Position numbers and translations under genes: made by a program
The notes under the pieces: model-generated
Told to the model about the DNA's origin: nothing
What the model saw: only the letters and a program-made list of their open reading frames with translations
Databases searched by the model: none
In this document: positions 7,774 to 16,813 of the stretch, piece after piece
Layout of the letters: every line of letters begins with the position of its first letter
Numbering within the stretch: position 1 is the stretch's first letter
Source of the DNA: Actibacterium ureilyticum
GTDB taxonomy: Bacteria; Pseudomonadota; Alphaproteobacteria; Rhodobacterales; Rhodobacteraceae
Assembly: GCF_002285435.1 (NCBI RefSeq)
Contig: NZ_NSBT01000018.1
Coordinates: 1 to 64,000 of the forward strand
Reading direction: 5' to 3'
Length of the DNA: 64,000 nt

Positions 7774-8199
7774 ATGAAAGCAATTCGTATCGTATTGATC
7801 TGCGTGATTCTGGTTGCGATGGGCGGCATTGGCCTGTCGCAGGTGAACTGGGACGAGCTGGACCTGAAAAGCAAATTCTCGATGGGCGACAAACAGCCCA
7901 AGACGATCCGGTCGGCCTCGACCGGCAGCCGGGTTGGCGCCGACAAGACCATCAAGATCAAGCAGGAAAAGCCGGGTCTGTGGACCCAGATCATGATGTT
8001 CTTCGGGTGGGAGCCCGAGGATGCCCATATGGCACAGCTGGAAGAGCTGAAGAAACAGCGCGCCAGGGACGCCGCCCGCATGAAGGGCGTGAACCAGGTG
8101 ACCGGGCGCAAGGAAAGCACCGCCAGTTCCAGCTCGAGCTCGAACCTGAAGTCGAAATCGCATTCCGCCAGCAGCCTGGCCGACCGCGTGGCCAAGTAA
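7774..8199 (+). CDS. Membrane-anchored or secreted small protein of unknown function, Ser-rich tail
   Basis: 141-residue basic protein. Residues 1-23 (MKAIRIVLICVILVAMGGIG...) form one hydrophobic segment that could be an uncleaved anchor or a signal peptide. The middle contains GLWTQIMMFFGWEPEDAHM, a second amphipathic or interfacial patch. The C-terminal third is rich in Lys, Ser and Ala with a run of Ser (TASSSSSSN). I do not recognise the family; it may be specific to Rhodobacterales. It stands alone between the HAD gene and dapE. The ATG at 7774 starts the hydrophobic segment; no strong ribosome site is obvious upstream (GGGGGAATAACG). Confidence 0.7.
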   Translation: MKAIRIVLICVILVAMGGIGLSQVNWDELDLKSKFSMGDKQPKTIRSASTGSRVGADKTIKIKQEKPGLWTQIMMFFGWEPEDAHMAQLEELKKQRARDAARMKGVNQVTGRKESTASSSSSSNLKSKSHSASSLADRVAK

Positions 8200-8206
8200 C
8201 CAGCCT

Positions 8207-8231
8207 GCGGCCGGGCGCAAATCCCGGCCGC
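8207..8231 (+). repeat. Stable GC hairpin after the 141-residue protein gene
   Basis: A 9-bp perfect stem (8207-8215 with 8223-8231, GCGGCCGGG/CCCGGCCGC) and 7-nt loop, 8 nt past the stop and without a T tract. It could protect the 3' end or act as a factor-dependent stop. Confidence 0.45.
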
Positions 8232-8293
8232 GCATTGAAATCGCCTCGCGCGGATTGTAACGCTGCGGTATCCGACACCGCAGGAGCGCAGGC

Positions 8294-9442
8294 GTGACCC
8301 TTGTTACCGATCCCGTAAAACTGACCGCCGATCTGATCCGTTGCCCTTCGGTGACCCCCGAGGAAGGCGGCGCGCTGGTGCTGTTGCAGGGATTGCTGGA
8401 AAGCGCGGGGTTCATCTGTACCCGCGTGGATCGCGCCGGCACGCCGAACCTGTTTGCGCGCTGGGGCGCAAAGGGACATGCGCGCAGCTTTGGGTTCAAC
8501 GGCCATACCGATGTGGTGCCCGTGGGCGATGCCGCCGCATGGACGGTGGACCCGTTCGGGGCCGAGCTGCGCGATGGCTACCTGTGGGGGCGCGGGGCGA
8601 CCGACATGAAATCGGGCGTTGCCGCCTTTGCCGCCGCCGCGATCGATTTCGTCACCCAGACCCCGCCCGATGGCGCGGTCATCCTGACCATCACCGGGGA
8701 CGAGGAAGGCGATGCCACCGACGGCACCGTTGCGCTGCTGGACTGGATGCGGGACCGGGGCGAGGCGATGTCGGTCTGTCTGGTGGGCGAACCGACCTGC
8801 CCCAACACCATGGGCGAGATGATGAAGATCGGGCGGCGCGGCTCGATGACCGCCTATTTCACCGCCACGGGCGTTCAGGGGCATTCGGCCTATCCGCATC
8901 GGGCGAAGAATCCGGTGCCCGCGCTGGCACGACTGGTCGACCGGCTGGCCAGCGCCGAGCTGGACCAGGGCACCGACCATTTCGATCCCTCCACCCTGGC
9001 GGTCACCACCTTCGACACCGGCAACCCCGCCAATAACGTGATCCCCGCCGAATGCCGCGCCACGGTCAATATCCGCTTCAACGACAGCCACAGCGGCGAC
9101 AGCCTGACCGCCTGGCTGCGCGAACAGGCCGACACCGTGGCCGCCGAAACCGGGATCGAGATCGCAATGCGGGTCAAGGTCTCGGGCGACAGCTTCCTGA
9201 CCGCACCGGGGCCGTTCAGCGATCTGGTGGCGCAATCGGTGCAGCTGGAAACCAACATCGCGCCGGAACTGTCGACCTCGGGCGGGACATCGGATGCGCG
9301 TTTCGTCAAGGATCACTGCCCGGTGGTGGAATTCGGGCTGGTGGGCAAGACCATGCATCAGGTCGATGAACACGTCCCCGTCGACCAGATCGAACGGCTG
9401 AAGGCGATCTATCTGCGCATCCTTCAGGGCTATTTCGCGTGA
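8294..9442 (+). CDS. dapE: Succinyl-diaminopimelate desuccinylase
   Basis: Zinc-dependent M20 amidohydrolase that releases succinate from N-succinyl-LL-diaminopimelate, in the same pathway as dapD. The 382-residue length is typical. Motifs in order: [23 protein letters not shown] (metal-binding His and bridging region), [21 protein letters not shown] (catalytic and metal-binding Glu), and [11 protein letters not shown] near the C-terminus. The dimerisation domain lies in the middle ([16 protein letters not shown]). GTG start with AGGAG 7 nt upstream. It overlaps the next gene by 4 nt. Confidence 0.97.
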   Translation: MTLVTDPVKLTADLIRCPSVTPEEGGALVLLQGLLESAGFICTRVDRAGTPNLFARWGAKGHARSFGFNGHTDVVPVGDAAAWTVDPFGAELRDGYLWGRGATDMKSGVAAFAAAAIDFVTQTPPDGAVILTITGDEEGDATDGTVALLDWMRDRGEAMSVCLVGEPTCPNTMGEMMKIGRRGSMTAYFTATGVQGHSAYPHRAKNPVPALARLVDRLASAELDQGTDHFDPSTLAVTTFDTGNPANNVIPAECRATVNIRFNDSHSGDSLTAWLREQADTVAAETGIEIAMRVKVSGDSFLTAPGPFSDLVAQSVQLETNIAPELSTSGGTSDARFVKDHCPVVEFGLVGKTMHQVDEHVPVDQIERLKAIYLRILQGYFA

Positions 9443-9867
9443 CCGTGCAGATCGCCCTGACCGACGATCTGGACACCTGCCTTGCCCTGCGCCGGGCGGT
9501 TTTCATCGACGAACAGGGCGTGTCCGAGGCCGAAGAGATCGACGGCCGCGACCCCGAGGCGCTGCATCTGCTGGCCACGCTGGATGGCCGCCCCGTGGGC
9601 ACCGCGCGGCTGTTCGCAGCCGGCGACACGGGCAAGATTGGCCGCGTCTGCGTGCTGGCCGACCAACGCGGCACCGGGCTGGGCGCGGCGCTGATCCGGG
9701 CGGCGTTGCAGGTGCTGCGCGACCAGCCGGGCGTCACGGCGGCCAAGCTGGGGGCGCAGACCCACGCGATGGGCTTTTATGAAAAGCTGGGCTTCACCGC
9801 CTTTGGCCCTGAATATCTGGATGCCGGTATTCCGCATCGCGACATGATCCTGCGCTTTTCCGAATGA
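9439..9867 (+). CDS. GNAT family N-acetyltransferase
   Basis: 142-residue acyl-CoA-dependent acetyltransferase, similar in shape to ElaA-like GNAT proteins. The CoA pyrophosphate loop is visible as [14 protein letters not shown], and the last part has the usual [16 protein letters not shown]. The N-terminus ([20 protein letters not shown]) matches GNATs of unassigned substrate. The GTG start overlaps the dapE stop (GTGA), so it is translated with dapE; whether it has a role in the same pathway is not known. Confidence 0.88.
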   Translation: MTVQIALTDDLDTCLALRRAVFIDEQGVSEAEEIDGRDPEALHLLATLDGRPVGTARLFAAGDTGKIGRVCVLADQRGTGLGAALIRAALQVLRDQPGVTAAKLGAQTHAMGFYEKLGFTAFGPEYLDAGIPHRDMILRFSE

Positions 9868-9898
9868 CGCCGCAGGGCGCGCGTGCTAGGCCCAAGGC

Positions 9899-12160
9899 AT
9901 GAGCAGCTTGCCCACCAAGGACCAGATCCTCGACTGGATCACCGCCAACCCCACCCAGACCGCAAAGCGCGACATCGCCAAGGCGTTCGGGATCAAGGGG
10001 GCTGCGCGCATCGACCTGAAGCGCATCCTGAAAGAGCTGGAGGCCGAGGGCCATCTGGAAAAACGGCGCAAGACCTATCGCGATCCCGACAAGCTGCCCC
10101 CGGTGACGGTGCTGCAAGTGCTGGCGCCCGATGCCGATGGCGATCTTTATGCCAAGCCGCTGGAATGGCATGGCGAGGGGCCAGAGCCGCGCGTGCTGCT
10201 GCGCCCCCGCGACAGCGACCCGGCGCTGGCCGAAGGCCACCGCATCCTGGGCCGCCTGACCGAGGTTCGCGCCGACGATCATCAGTACGAGGCGCGCCTG
10301 ATCCGCAAGATCGGCACCAACCCGCAGCGCATCCTGGGCATCTTCCGCAAATCGGCCGAAGGCGGGCGGATCAAGCCCATCGACAAGGGCGTCGACAAGG
10401 AATGGCAGGTGCCCGAGGGCGCGACCCACGGCGCCAAGGATGGCGAGCTGGTCGAGGCCGAACAATCCGGCCCCCGCAACCGGCTGGGCCTGCCGCGCGC
10501 GCGCATCACCGACCGGCTGGGCGACCCGACCGCGCCCCGCGCCGTCAGCCTGATCGCGATCCACCAGCACGGCATCCCCGACGATTTCCCCGATGCGGTG
10601 ATCACAGAGGCCGACCGCGCCAAGCCCGCCGGTCTGGGCAACCGCGAGGATCTGCGCCCGCTGCCGCTGATCACCATCGACCCGGCGGATGCGCGCGACC
10701 ATGACGACGCCTGCTGCGCGATGCCCGATGACGATCCGAAAAACGCGGGCGGTTTCATCGTCTGGGTCGCCATTGCCGATGTCGCCCATTACGTGACCCC
10801 CGGTTCCGCCCTGGACCGCGAGGCGCGCAAGCGCGGCAATTCCACCTATTTCCCCGACCGGGTCGTGCCGATGCTGCCCGACCGGCTGTCGGGTGACCTG
10901 TGCTCGCTGCACGAGGGGGTGCCGCGCGCCTGTATGGCGGTGCGGCTGAAACTCGACGCACATGGCCAGAAGATCGGCCACCGGTTCACGCGCGGGCTGA
11001 TGAAATCCATCGCCTCGCTGAACTATGCCGAGGTTCAGGCCGCCATCGACGGCACGCCCAACGACAAGACCGGCCCGCTGCTGGATGGCGTGTTGCGCCC
11101 GCTTTACGCCGCCTATACCGCCGCGAAAAAGGCCCGCGCGCAGCGCCAGCCGCTGGATCTGGACCTGCCCGAGCGGCGGATCGAACTGACCGAGGACGGC
11201 AAGGTCGCGTCAGTCAATTTCCGTGACCGTCTGGACGCGCATCGCCTGATCGAGGAATTCATGATCCTGGCCAATGTCGCCGCGGCCGAGGAACTGACCA
11301 AGATGCGCCGGCCGCTGCTGTTCCGCGTGCATGAGGAACCCAGCCCCGAAAAGCTGGATGCCCTGCGCGAGGTCGCCCAGGCCAGCGGCTTCACCCTGGC
11401 CAAGGGGCAGGTGCTGAAAACACAGCACCTGAACAGCCTGCTGGACGCCGCCGGCGGGACCGAGTTTTCCGAGCTGATCAATCTGAGCACCCTGCGGTCG
11501 ATGACCCAGGCCTATTACACCCCGGAAAATTTCGGCCATTTCGGGCTGGCGCTGCGGTCTTACGCGCATTTCACCTCGCCCATCCGGCGCTATGCCGACC
11601 TGATCGTGCACCGCGCGCTGATCACCGCACACGGCTGGGGCAAGGATGGCCTCAGCCCCGAGGATATCGAGCGGCTGGAAGACACCGCGCAGATGATATC
11701 GGACACCGAACGGCGCTCGATGGCGGCCGAACGCGACACGACCGACCGCTATCTTGCGGCCTATCTGTCCGACCGGGTGGGCAATGAATTCGCCGGGCGG
11801 ATTTCCGGCATCGCGCGATTCGGCGTCTTCGTGAAGCTGGACGAAACCGGCGCCGACGGGCTGATCCCGATCCGCGAGCTGGGCAGTGAGTATTTCCACT
11901 ATGACCGCGACCGCCAGACGCTGATGGGTGCCGACAGCGGTGTGGAAATCGGCATGGGCCAGCGGGTGACCGTGCGCCTGGCCGAGGCCGTGCCGGTGAC
12001 CGGCGGGCTGATGCTGGAACTGCTGTCGATCGAAAACTCGAAAATGCCCGCGCGCGGGGGTCGATCGGCCAGCCGCCGTGGACCGGTCCGGCGCAAGGCG
12101 ACCAAATCGAAGAAAAAGGCCGACAAGACGAAACGCAAGGTCACCCGCCGCAGGAAATGA
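9899..12160 (+). CDS. rnr: Ribonuclease R
   Basis: Processive 3'-5' exoribonuclease that degrades structured RNA. The 753 residues show an N-terminal winged-helix region (about 1-60, AKRDIAKAFGIKG), cold-shock-like OB domains (about 75-200), the RNB catalytic domain with DPADARDHDDA carrying the metal-binding aspartates (about 262-272), and an S1 domain (about 625-715, GNEFAGRISGIARFGVFVKL). The C-terminus is a Lys/Arg-rich tail. No downstream terminator is obvious. It starts 31 nt after the GNAT gene, so it may share its transcript. Confidence 0.97.
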   Translation: MSSLPTKDQILDWITANPTQTAKRDIAKAFGIKGAARIDLKRILKELEAEGHLEKRRKTYRDPDKLPPVTVLQVLAPDADGDLYAKPLEWHGEGPEPRVLLRPRDSDPALAEGHRILGRLTEVRADDHQYEARLIRKIGTNPQRILGIFRKSAEGGRIKPIDKGVDKEWQVPEGATHGAKDGELVEAEQSGPRNRLGLPRARITDRLGDPTAPRAVSLIAIHQHGIPDDFPDAVITEADRAKPAGLGNREDLRPLPLITIDPADARDHDDACCAMPDDDPKNAGGFIVWVAIADVAHYVTPGSALDREARKRGNSTYFPDRVVPMLPDRLSGDLCSLHEGVPRACMAVRLKLDAHGQKIGHRFTRGLMKSIASLNYAEVQAAIDGTPNDKTGPLLDGVLRPLYAAYTAAKKARAQRQPLDLDLPERRIELTEDGKVASVNFRDRLDAHRLIEEFMILANVAAAEELTKMRRPLLFRVHEEPSPEKLDALREVAQASGFTLAKGQVLKTQHLNSLLDAAGGTEFSELINLSTLRSMTQAYYTPENFGHFGLALRSYAHFTSPIRRYADLIVHRALITAHGWGKDGLSPEDIERLEDTAQMISDTERRSMAAERDTTDRYLAAYLSDRVGNEFAGRISGIARFGVFVKLDETGADGLIPIRELGSEYFHYDRDRQTLMGADSGVEIGMGQRVTVRLAEAVPVTGGLMLELLSIENSKMPARGGRSASRRGPVRRKATKSKKKADKTKRKVTRRRK

Positions 12161-12265
12161 CCCCGGCGACCGGCAATTCCCCGCAGAGAACGCAACAGTC
12201 CGCTTTGCGACCGTGCGCGCGCGGGTTACACTCAAGCCAAATAAAAACAGGCATTCGGGTAGACC

Positions 12266-13594
12266 ATGCGTACAGGACCGTCCGTTCTTATGATCTCGGC
12301 ATTGGTGTTTGCGGCCAGCGCAGCACAAGTCGCAGCTGAAATATTCCCCCGCCCCATACCCCGGCCCGCAGTTGCCACAATCGCCGCCGGAACCGGCGCC
12401 CAGCGCCCCGAAAGCCGCCCGGCCGAGCTGGGCCAGGCACAGGTGATCAAGGCGCAGATGTCCACATCGAACGGCGCGTTCGACCGCTGGATCGACGGGT
12501 TCCGGGGCCGCGCGTTGGCGCGTGGGATTTCGGCGCGCACCTTCGACACCGCGTTTCGCGGCGTGCGCTACAACAGCGACGTGATCAAGAAAGACCGCAA
12601 CCAGTCGGAATACACCAAGCAGATCTGGGATTACCTGGACAGCGCGGCCTCGCCCACGCGGATCGAAAACGGCCGCAAGGCGCTGCGCCAGCACGGCCGC
12701 AAGCTGGACGCGATCGAGGCCCGATACGGCGTCGACAAACATGTCGTGGCCGCCGTCTGGGGGCTGGAAAGCGCCTATGGCGAATATCGCGGCGACATCC
12801 CGGTGATCGAGGCGCTGGCGACGCTGGCCTTCGACGGGCGGCGCGGCAAGTTTTTCGAGGCACAGCTGATCGACGCGCTGAAGATCGTGCAATCGGGCGA
12901 TGTGGCCCCCCGCAACATGACCGGCTCCTGGGCCGGGGCGATGGGGCACACGCAGTTCATCCCGTCCAGCTATCAGGCCTATGCGGTCGATTTCACCGGT
13001 GATGGCAAACGCGACATCTGGTCGGACGATCCCAGCGACGCGCTGGCCTCGACCGCCGCCTATCTGGCGCGGCACGGCTGGATCAAGGGCCAGCCCTGGG
13101 GGGTCGAGGTGACGCTGCCGCGCGGCTTCAACTATGGCCTGGCCAACCGCAAGACGCAGAAGATGCCGTCGGACTGGGCCGCGCTGGGCGTGCGCGGGGT
13201 GGATGGCCGGCCGGTGCCCAATCACGGCGCGGCGTCGATCCTGCTGCCGGCGGGATCGCAGGGCGCGGCCTTCATGATCTTCAAGAACTTCGCGGTGATC
13301 GAACGCTATAACGTGGCCGATGCCTATGTGATCGGCGTGGGCCATCTCAGCGACCGCCTGCGCGGCGGCCCGGCGATCCAGGCCAGCTGGCCGCGTGGCT
13401 ATAAGCCGCTTTCGTTCAACGACAGAAAGGACATGCAGCGCCGCCTGACCCGCGCCGGGTTCCTGGACGACAAGATCGACGGCATCATCGGCCCCAACAC
13501 GATCAACGCGATCCGGGCCTTTCAGCGGGCACGAGGCGTCACCCCGGACGGCTATCCGTCGGAAGATCTGCTGAAGCTGCTGAAATCTCGATAA
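12266..13594 (+). CDS. Lytic murein transglycosylase, MltB family with peptidoglycan-binding domain
   Basis: Periplasmic enzyme that cleaves the glycan strand between MurNAc and GlcNAc with anhydro-sugar formation. 442 residues: signal peptide (1-24, ending near AQVAA-E), SLT_2/MltB catalytic domain (about 60-350) with the catalytic Glu in GLESAYGEYRGD, the MGHTQFIPSSYQAYAVDF motif and YLARHGW, and a C-terminal PG_binding_1 domain (about 380-440, LTRAGFLDDKIDGIIGPNTI). No lipobox Cys is seen after the signal, so it is probably soluble, unlike E. coli MltB. Confidence 0.93.
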   Translation: MRTGPSVLMISALVFAASAAQVAAEIFPRPIPRPAVATIAAGTGAQRPESRPAELGQAQVIKAQMSTSNGAFDRWIDGFRGRALARGISARTFDTAFRGVRYNSDVIKKDRNQSEYTKQIWDYLDSAASPTRIENGRKALRQHGRKLDAIEARYGVDKHVVAAVWGLESAYGEYRGDIPVIEALATLAFDGRRGKFFEAQLIDALKIVQSGDVAPRNMTGSWAGAMGHTQFIPSSYQAYAVDFTGDGKRDIWSDDPSDALASTAAYLARHGWIKGQPWGVEVTLPRGFNYGLANRKTQKMPSDWAALGVRGVDGRPVPNHGAASILLPAGSQGAAFMIFKNFAVIERYNVADAYVIGVGHLSDRLRGGPAIQASWPRGYKPLSFNDRKDMQRRLTRAGFLDDKIDGIIGPNTINAIRAFQRARGVTPDGYPSEDLLKLLKSR

Positions 13595-13604
13595 CCGGAA
13601 ATCG

Positions 13605-13635
13605 GCCCCCTGCCCGATCCGGGTCAGGGGGCTTT
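13605..13635 (+). terminator. Terminator of the MltB-type gene
   Basis: GCCCCCTG (13605-13612) pairs with CAGGGGGC (13625-13632), with further pairing inside, then TTTC. It lies 11 nt past the stop. Confidence 0.75.
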
Positions 13636-13696
13636 CTCCTTGGGCGGTCATCGGCGTCCCCGCCTGTACCGCCCGATCATCTGGCCATGACAGTCT

Positions 13697-13792
13697 TTCT
13701 TCTTGGTTAAAATATCCCCGCCGGAGGCAATAAATTTGATGTCCCGCCATGGGATTTCATGCCTCCGGCGGGGATATTTGCACCAAGAAGAA
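13697..13792. repeat. Long palindromic intergenic repeat (33-bp arms)
   Basis: Arms 13697-13729 and 13760-13792 are reverse complements at 31 of 33 positions; the two differences are at 13708-13709. The inner 20 bp of each arm are a perfect match (GCCTCCGGCGGGGATATTT core) and the outer 11 bp read TTCTTCTTGGT. The 30-nt loop holds no gene. It lies between two convergent genes and would fold into a very stable hairpin followed by an AT-rich stretch on both strands, as expected for a bidirectional terminator or a REP-like element. The end ATATTT-N-CCAAGAAGAA is shared with the element at 47883-47934. Confidence 0.85.
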
Positions 13793-13803
13793 TGGGGGAG
13801 AGG

Positions 13804-14292
13804 CTAACCCGGCGCCCCGATTTCGGCCACCACGGCGGCATAGACGTCGCGTTTGAACGGCACGATATTGGCGACCAGCTGATCCGGCGGCAGCCAGACC
13901 CATTCGGAAAACTCCGGGTGATCGGTCGCGATATCGATCTGGTCGTCGCGACCCAGAAATTGCATGCGAAACCACAGCTGTTTCTGGCCGCGATATTTGC
14001 CCTTCCAGACCTTGCCGACCAGATGATCGGGCAGGTCATAGGTCAGCCAGTCGGCGGTGCGGCCGGTGATGCGCACCAGATCGGCGGTGACGCCGGTTTC
14101 TTCCCACAGCTCGCGCAAGGCGGCGGCCTCGGGGTCCTCTCCGGCGTCAATCCCGCCCTGGGGCATCTGCCAGGCGGCGACCTCGCTGTCCTTGCGTTGG
14201 CCCACGAAGACATGGCCATCGGCATTCATCAGCATCACGCCGACGCAGGGGCGATAGGGCAATTTGGCGATCTTGTCGGGTGTCATGGGCAT
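13804..14292 (-). CDS. rppH: RNA pyrophosphohydrolase (NUDIX)
   Basis: Removes pyrophosphate from the 5' end of RNAs, which triggers RNase E-dependent decay; the same family hydrolyses dinucleoside polyphosphates. 162 residues. The NUDIX box is intact: [23 protein letters not shown] contains the GX5EX7REUXEEXGU pattern. The RppH-specific entry [23 protein letters not shown] and the tail [20 protein letters not shown] are also present. It is the last gene of the operon gpmI-envC-ctpA-rppH, 36 nt after ctpA. A start at the second ATG (14286) is equally possible. Confidence 0.96.
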   Translation of the reverse strand: MPMTPDKIAKLPYRPCVGVMLMNADGHVFVGQRKDSEVAAWQMPQGGIDAGEDPEAAALRELWEETGVTADLVRITGRTADWLTYDLPDHLVGKVWKGKYRGQKQLWFRMQFLGRDDQIDIATDHPEFSEWVWLPPDQLVANIVPFKRDVYAAVVAEIGAPG

Positions 14293-14328
14293 AGCGGACC
14301 GGCTGTGCCGGCCCGTTTCCTGTGGCGA

Positions 14329-15675
14329 TCAGTTATCTTCGGTATCCAGCGCCGACAGGCCCTTGAGGATATCGATGGCATAGGCCAGCTGATAATCGTC
14401 CTCGCGCAGCTTGGCGGCGTTTTCGGCCTTTTGACGGTCCTCTTCGATCTGGCGGCGCTCGTCCTCGGTCAGGCTGTCATTATCCAGGCTGCCGCGCAGG
14501 TCGGCCTCGGACCGGTTGCGGGCTGCGATCGAGCCGTTGGTGTCCTCTTCCTCGGTCTCGGGGCGGCGCGGCGGCTGGTCGACCACGATATCGGGCGACA
14601 CGCCCAGCGCCTGGATCGACCGCCCGGACGGTGTGTAATAGCGCGCCGTGGTCAGGCGCATCGCGCCGTCGCCCTTCAGCGGCATCACCGTCTGGACCGA
14701 GCCCTTGCCGAAGCTCTTGGTGCCCACGACGATGGCGCGGCGGTGATCCTGAAGCGCACCGGCCACGATTTCCGAGGCCGAGGCGGAGCCTCCATTGATC
14801 AGCACCACCATCGGCTTGCCATTGGTCAGGTCGCCGTCGGTGGCGTTATAGCGGTCGCTGTCCTGCGGGTTGCGGCCACGGGTCGACACGATCTCGCCGG
14901 CGTTCAGGAAGGCATCCGAAACCCGGATCGCCTGGGTCAGCAAGCCACCGGGGTTGTTGCGCAGATCCAGCACCACGCCGTTGACCTTGTCCAGGCCGCC
15001 CAGTTCCTCGACCGATTCTTCCAGCTCGTCCTTCAGGTTGGGGTAGGTCTGGTCGTTGAAGGTCGTCACGCGCAGAACCACCGTGTCGCCCTCGACGCGC
15101 GAGCGGACGGCGGTCAGCTTGATCGTGTCGCGCACGATGGTCACGTCGAAGGGCTCGTCGATGCCTTCGCGCACCACAGTGATGATGATCTCGGACCCGA
15201 CGGGGCCGCGCATCAGCTCGACCGCGTCATCCAGTGTCAGACCCAGCACGCTTTCGCCATCCACATGGGTGATGAAATCGCCCGCCTCTATCCCGGCCTC
15301 GTCGGCGGGGGTCTCGTCGATGGGCGACACGACCTTGACGAAACCCTCTTCCTGCGTGACCTCGATCCCCAGCCCGCCGAATTCGCCGCGGGTCTGAACC
15401 TGCATGTCATCGAAATCCTTGGGCGGCAGATAGCTGGAATGCGGGTCCAGCGATGTCAGCATGCCGTTGATCGCGGCCTCGATCAGCTCGGCCTCGTCGA
15501 CCTCTTCGACATATTGCGCACGGATCCGTTCGAAGATGTCGCCAAACAGGTCCAGCTGTTCATAAACCGAGCTTTGGCGTCTTGCCTCTTGCGCCAGAAG
15601 CGGGCCGGCAACCTGGGTTGTCAGAAGCGCCCCTGCAACCGTACCGCCCAGCGCGGCCATCACGAACTTGTTCAT
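14329..15675 (-). CDS. ctpA: Carboxy-terminal processing protease, S41 family
   Basis: Periplasmic serine protease with a Ser-Lys dyad that trims or degrades envelope proteins, often peptidoglycan hydrolases or their partners. 448 residues: signal sequence or anchor (1-28), a PDZ domain (about 85-165, GLGIEVTQEEGFVKV), and the S41 core. The catalytic Ser lies in GGSASASEI (about 297-301) and the Lys in SFGKGS (Lys324). The C-terminal tail is rich in Glu, Asp and Arg (RSEADLRGSLDNDSLTEDE). It follows envC by 7 nt, which fits functional links between Ctp proteases and LytM/EnvC-type proteins. Confidence 0.95.
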   Translation of the reverse strand: MNKFVMAALGGTVAGALLTTQVAGPLLAQEARRQSSVYEQLDLFGDIFERIRAQYVEEVDEAELIEAAINGMLTSLDPHSSYLPPKDFDDMQVQTRGEFGGLGIEVTQEEGFVKVVSPIDETPADEAGIEAGDFITHVDGESVLGLTLDDAVELMRGPVGSEIIITVVREGIDEPFDVTIVRDTIKLTAVRSRVEGDTVVLRVTTFNDQTYPNLKDELEESVEELGGLDKVNGVVLDLRNNPGGLLTQAIRVSDAFLNAGEIVSTRGRNPQDSDRYNATDGDLTNGKPMVVLINGGSASASEIVAGALQDHRRAIVVGTKSFGKGSVQTVMPLKGDGAMRLTTARYYTPSGRSIQALGVSPDIVVDQPPRRPETEEEDTNGSIAARNRSEADLRGSLDNDSLTEDERRQIEEDRQKAENAAKLREDDYQLAYAIDILKGLSALDTEDN

Positions 15676-15682
15676 GGCGTCG

Positions 15683-16813
15683 TCATTCCTTGTTCAGTCC
15701 GAACCAACTGGCCGGGTCTATGGGCGTCCCGCCCTGTCTGAGTTCCATATAAAGCGTTTCTGTCCGATCTGTACCACCACCTTCTGCGGGGTCGGCCAGA
15801 AATGCCTCGATTTTCGGGTCTTTGCCCCCCATCAGGCCAACTGGCGCGCCCGCGGGCAACACCTGTCCGGCTTCACCATAGACCCGATCCATCCCCGCCA
15901 AAACCAGAAGATAGTCCCCCGCGGGCTCAAGGATCATCACGTTTCCGTAGTCCAGCAGCGGCCCGCGATAGCGGATCGTCGCGGGTGCGGGCGTCGTCAC
16001 CAGCGCCAGGGGCCGCGCCGCGATCAACAGGCCGGGGCGGCGGATGCCGGCGGCGTCGGCCTCGTCGAACCGGCGCAGCACGGTGCCCTGCACCGGCAGC
16101 GGCAACACCCCGTGGCGGGCTTCGAACAGGGGCAGATCGGATGTGGTTTCGCGGTTCAGCCCGGCCAGACCGGCGGCGAACCCTTCCAGCGTGTCGGTGC
16201 TTTCCAGCAGGGTGCGCATCGCGTCGGGATCGGCGGTGAAGCGGCGCGGCAGGTCGCGCCGGTCGGACACCGCCTGGGCCAGTGCGATGCGCGCGGCCTG
16301 TGCCCCGTGCAACCCCTGGGCCACGGTATCGACCGCGCTTTGCTGGAGCGTTCTCAGAACCGCTAGCTCGTTCAGATCGCGGGCCAGCACGTCGGCCTGT
16401 TGCTGCAGGGCGGGCGCGATATCGGCCAGCAACATGCCCGACCGGGCGGTACCCAACGGGCCCGATGGATGCAGCAGCAACAGCGATTCCGGCGACCGCT
16501 GCATGGTCTGCATCACCCCGGTCAGGCGCGCGATGTCGGCCCGGCGCGCATTCAGGTCGTTCTGCAAGGCCTGTTCGCGAATGATCGCCCGCCGCATCCC
16601 GTCGCGCAGGGCAGAAAGCCCGGCCTCGTACGCCTGCACGGTCTGGGTCAGGGCGGCGATGCGATCCCGCGCCTTGTCCGCCTGTTGCAAGGCCAGCGCA
16701 GCAAGATCCAGCGCCTGTGCCGCGCGTTTGGCATCGCGGACCGGATCGCTTTCGGCCCGGGCGCCCGCGGCCAGGGCCATCAGCAGAACGGCACAGGCAA
16801 GGGCGCGGATCAT
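15683..16813 (-). CDS. envC: EnvC-like murein hydrolase activator (coiled coil plus degenerate LytM domain)
   Basis: 376-residue exported protein with a signal peptide (1-19, ending ARA-E), a long coiled coil (about 25-245, many Ala/Gln/Arg/Leu) and a C-terminal M23/LytM-like domain (about 260-376). The domain keeps the fold signature (LPVQGTVLRRFDEAD, YGNVMILEPAGDYLLVLAGM) but the metal-binding histidines are missing: no HxxxD, and YLLVLAG stands where HxH is expected. So it probably activates an amidase at the septum instead of cleaving peptidoglycan itself. The ATG at 16813 overlaps the gpmI stop (ATGA), showing translational coupling; the stop is 7 nt before ctpA. Confidence 0.88.
   Translation of the reverse strand: MIRALACAVLLMALAAGARAESDPVRDAKRAAQALDLAALALQQADKARDRIAALTQTVQAYEAGLSALRDGMRRAIIREQALQNDLNARRADIARLTGVMQTMQRSPESLLLLHPSGPLGTARSGMLLADIAPALQQQADVLARDLNELAVLRTLQQSAVDTVAQGLHGAQAARIALAQAVSDRRDLPRRFTADPDAMRTLLESTDTLEGFAAGLAGLNRETTSDLPLFEARHGVLPLPVQGTVLRRFDEADAAGIRRPGLLIAARPLALVTTPAPATIRYRGPLLDYGNVMILEPAGDYLLVLAGMDRVYGEAGQVLPAGAPVGLMGGKDPKIEAFLADPAEGGGTDRTETLYMELRQGGTPIDPASWFGLNKE

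Noticed and set aside
11210-13750. Antisense open frame of about 850 codons across rnr and the MltB gene
   Set aside because: It spans two well-supported genes and has no recognisable domain; typical of high-GC third-position shadowing.
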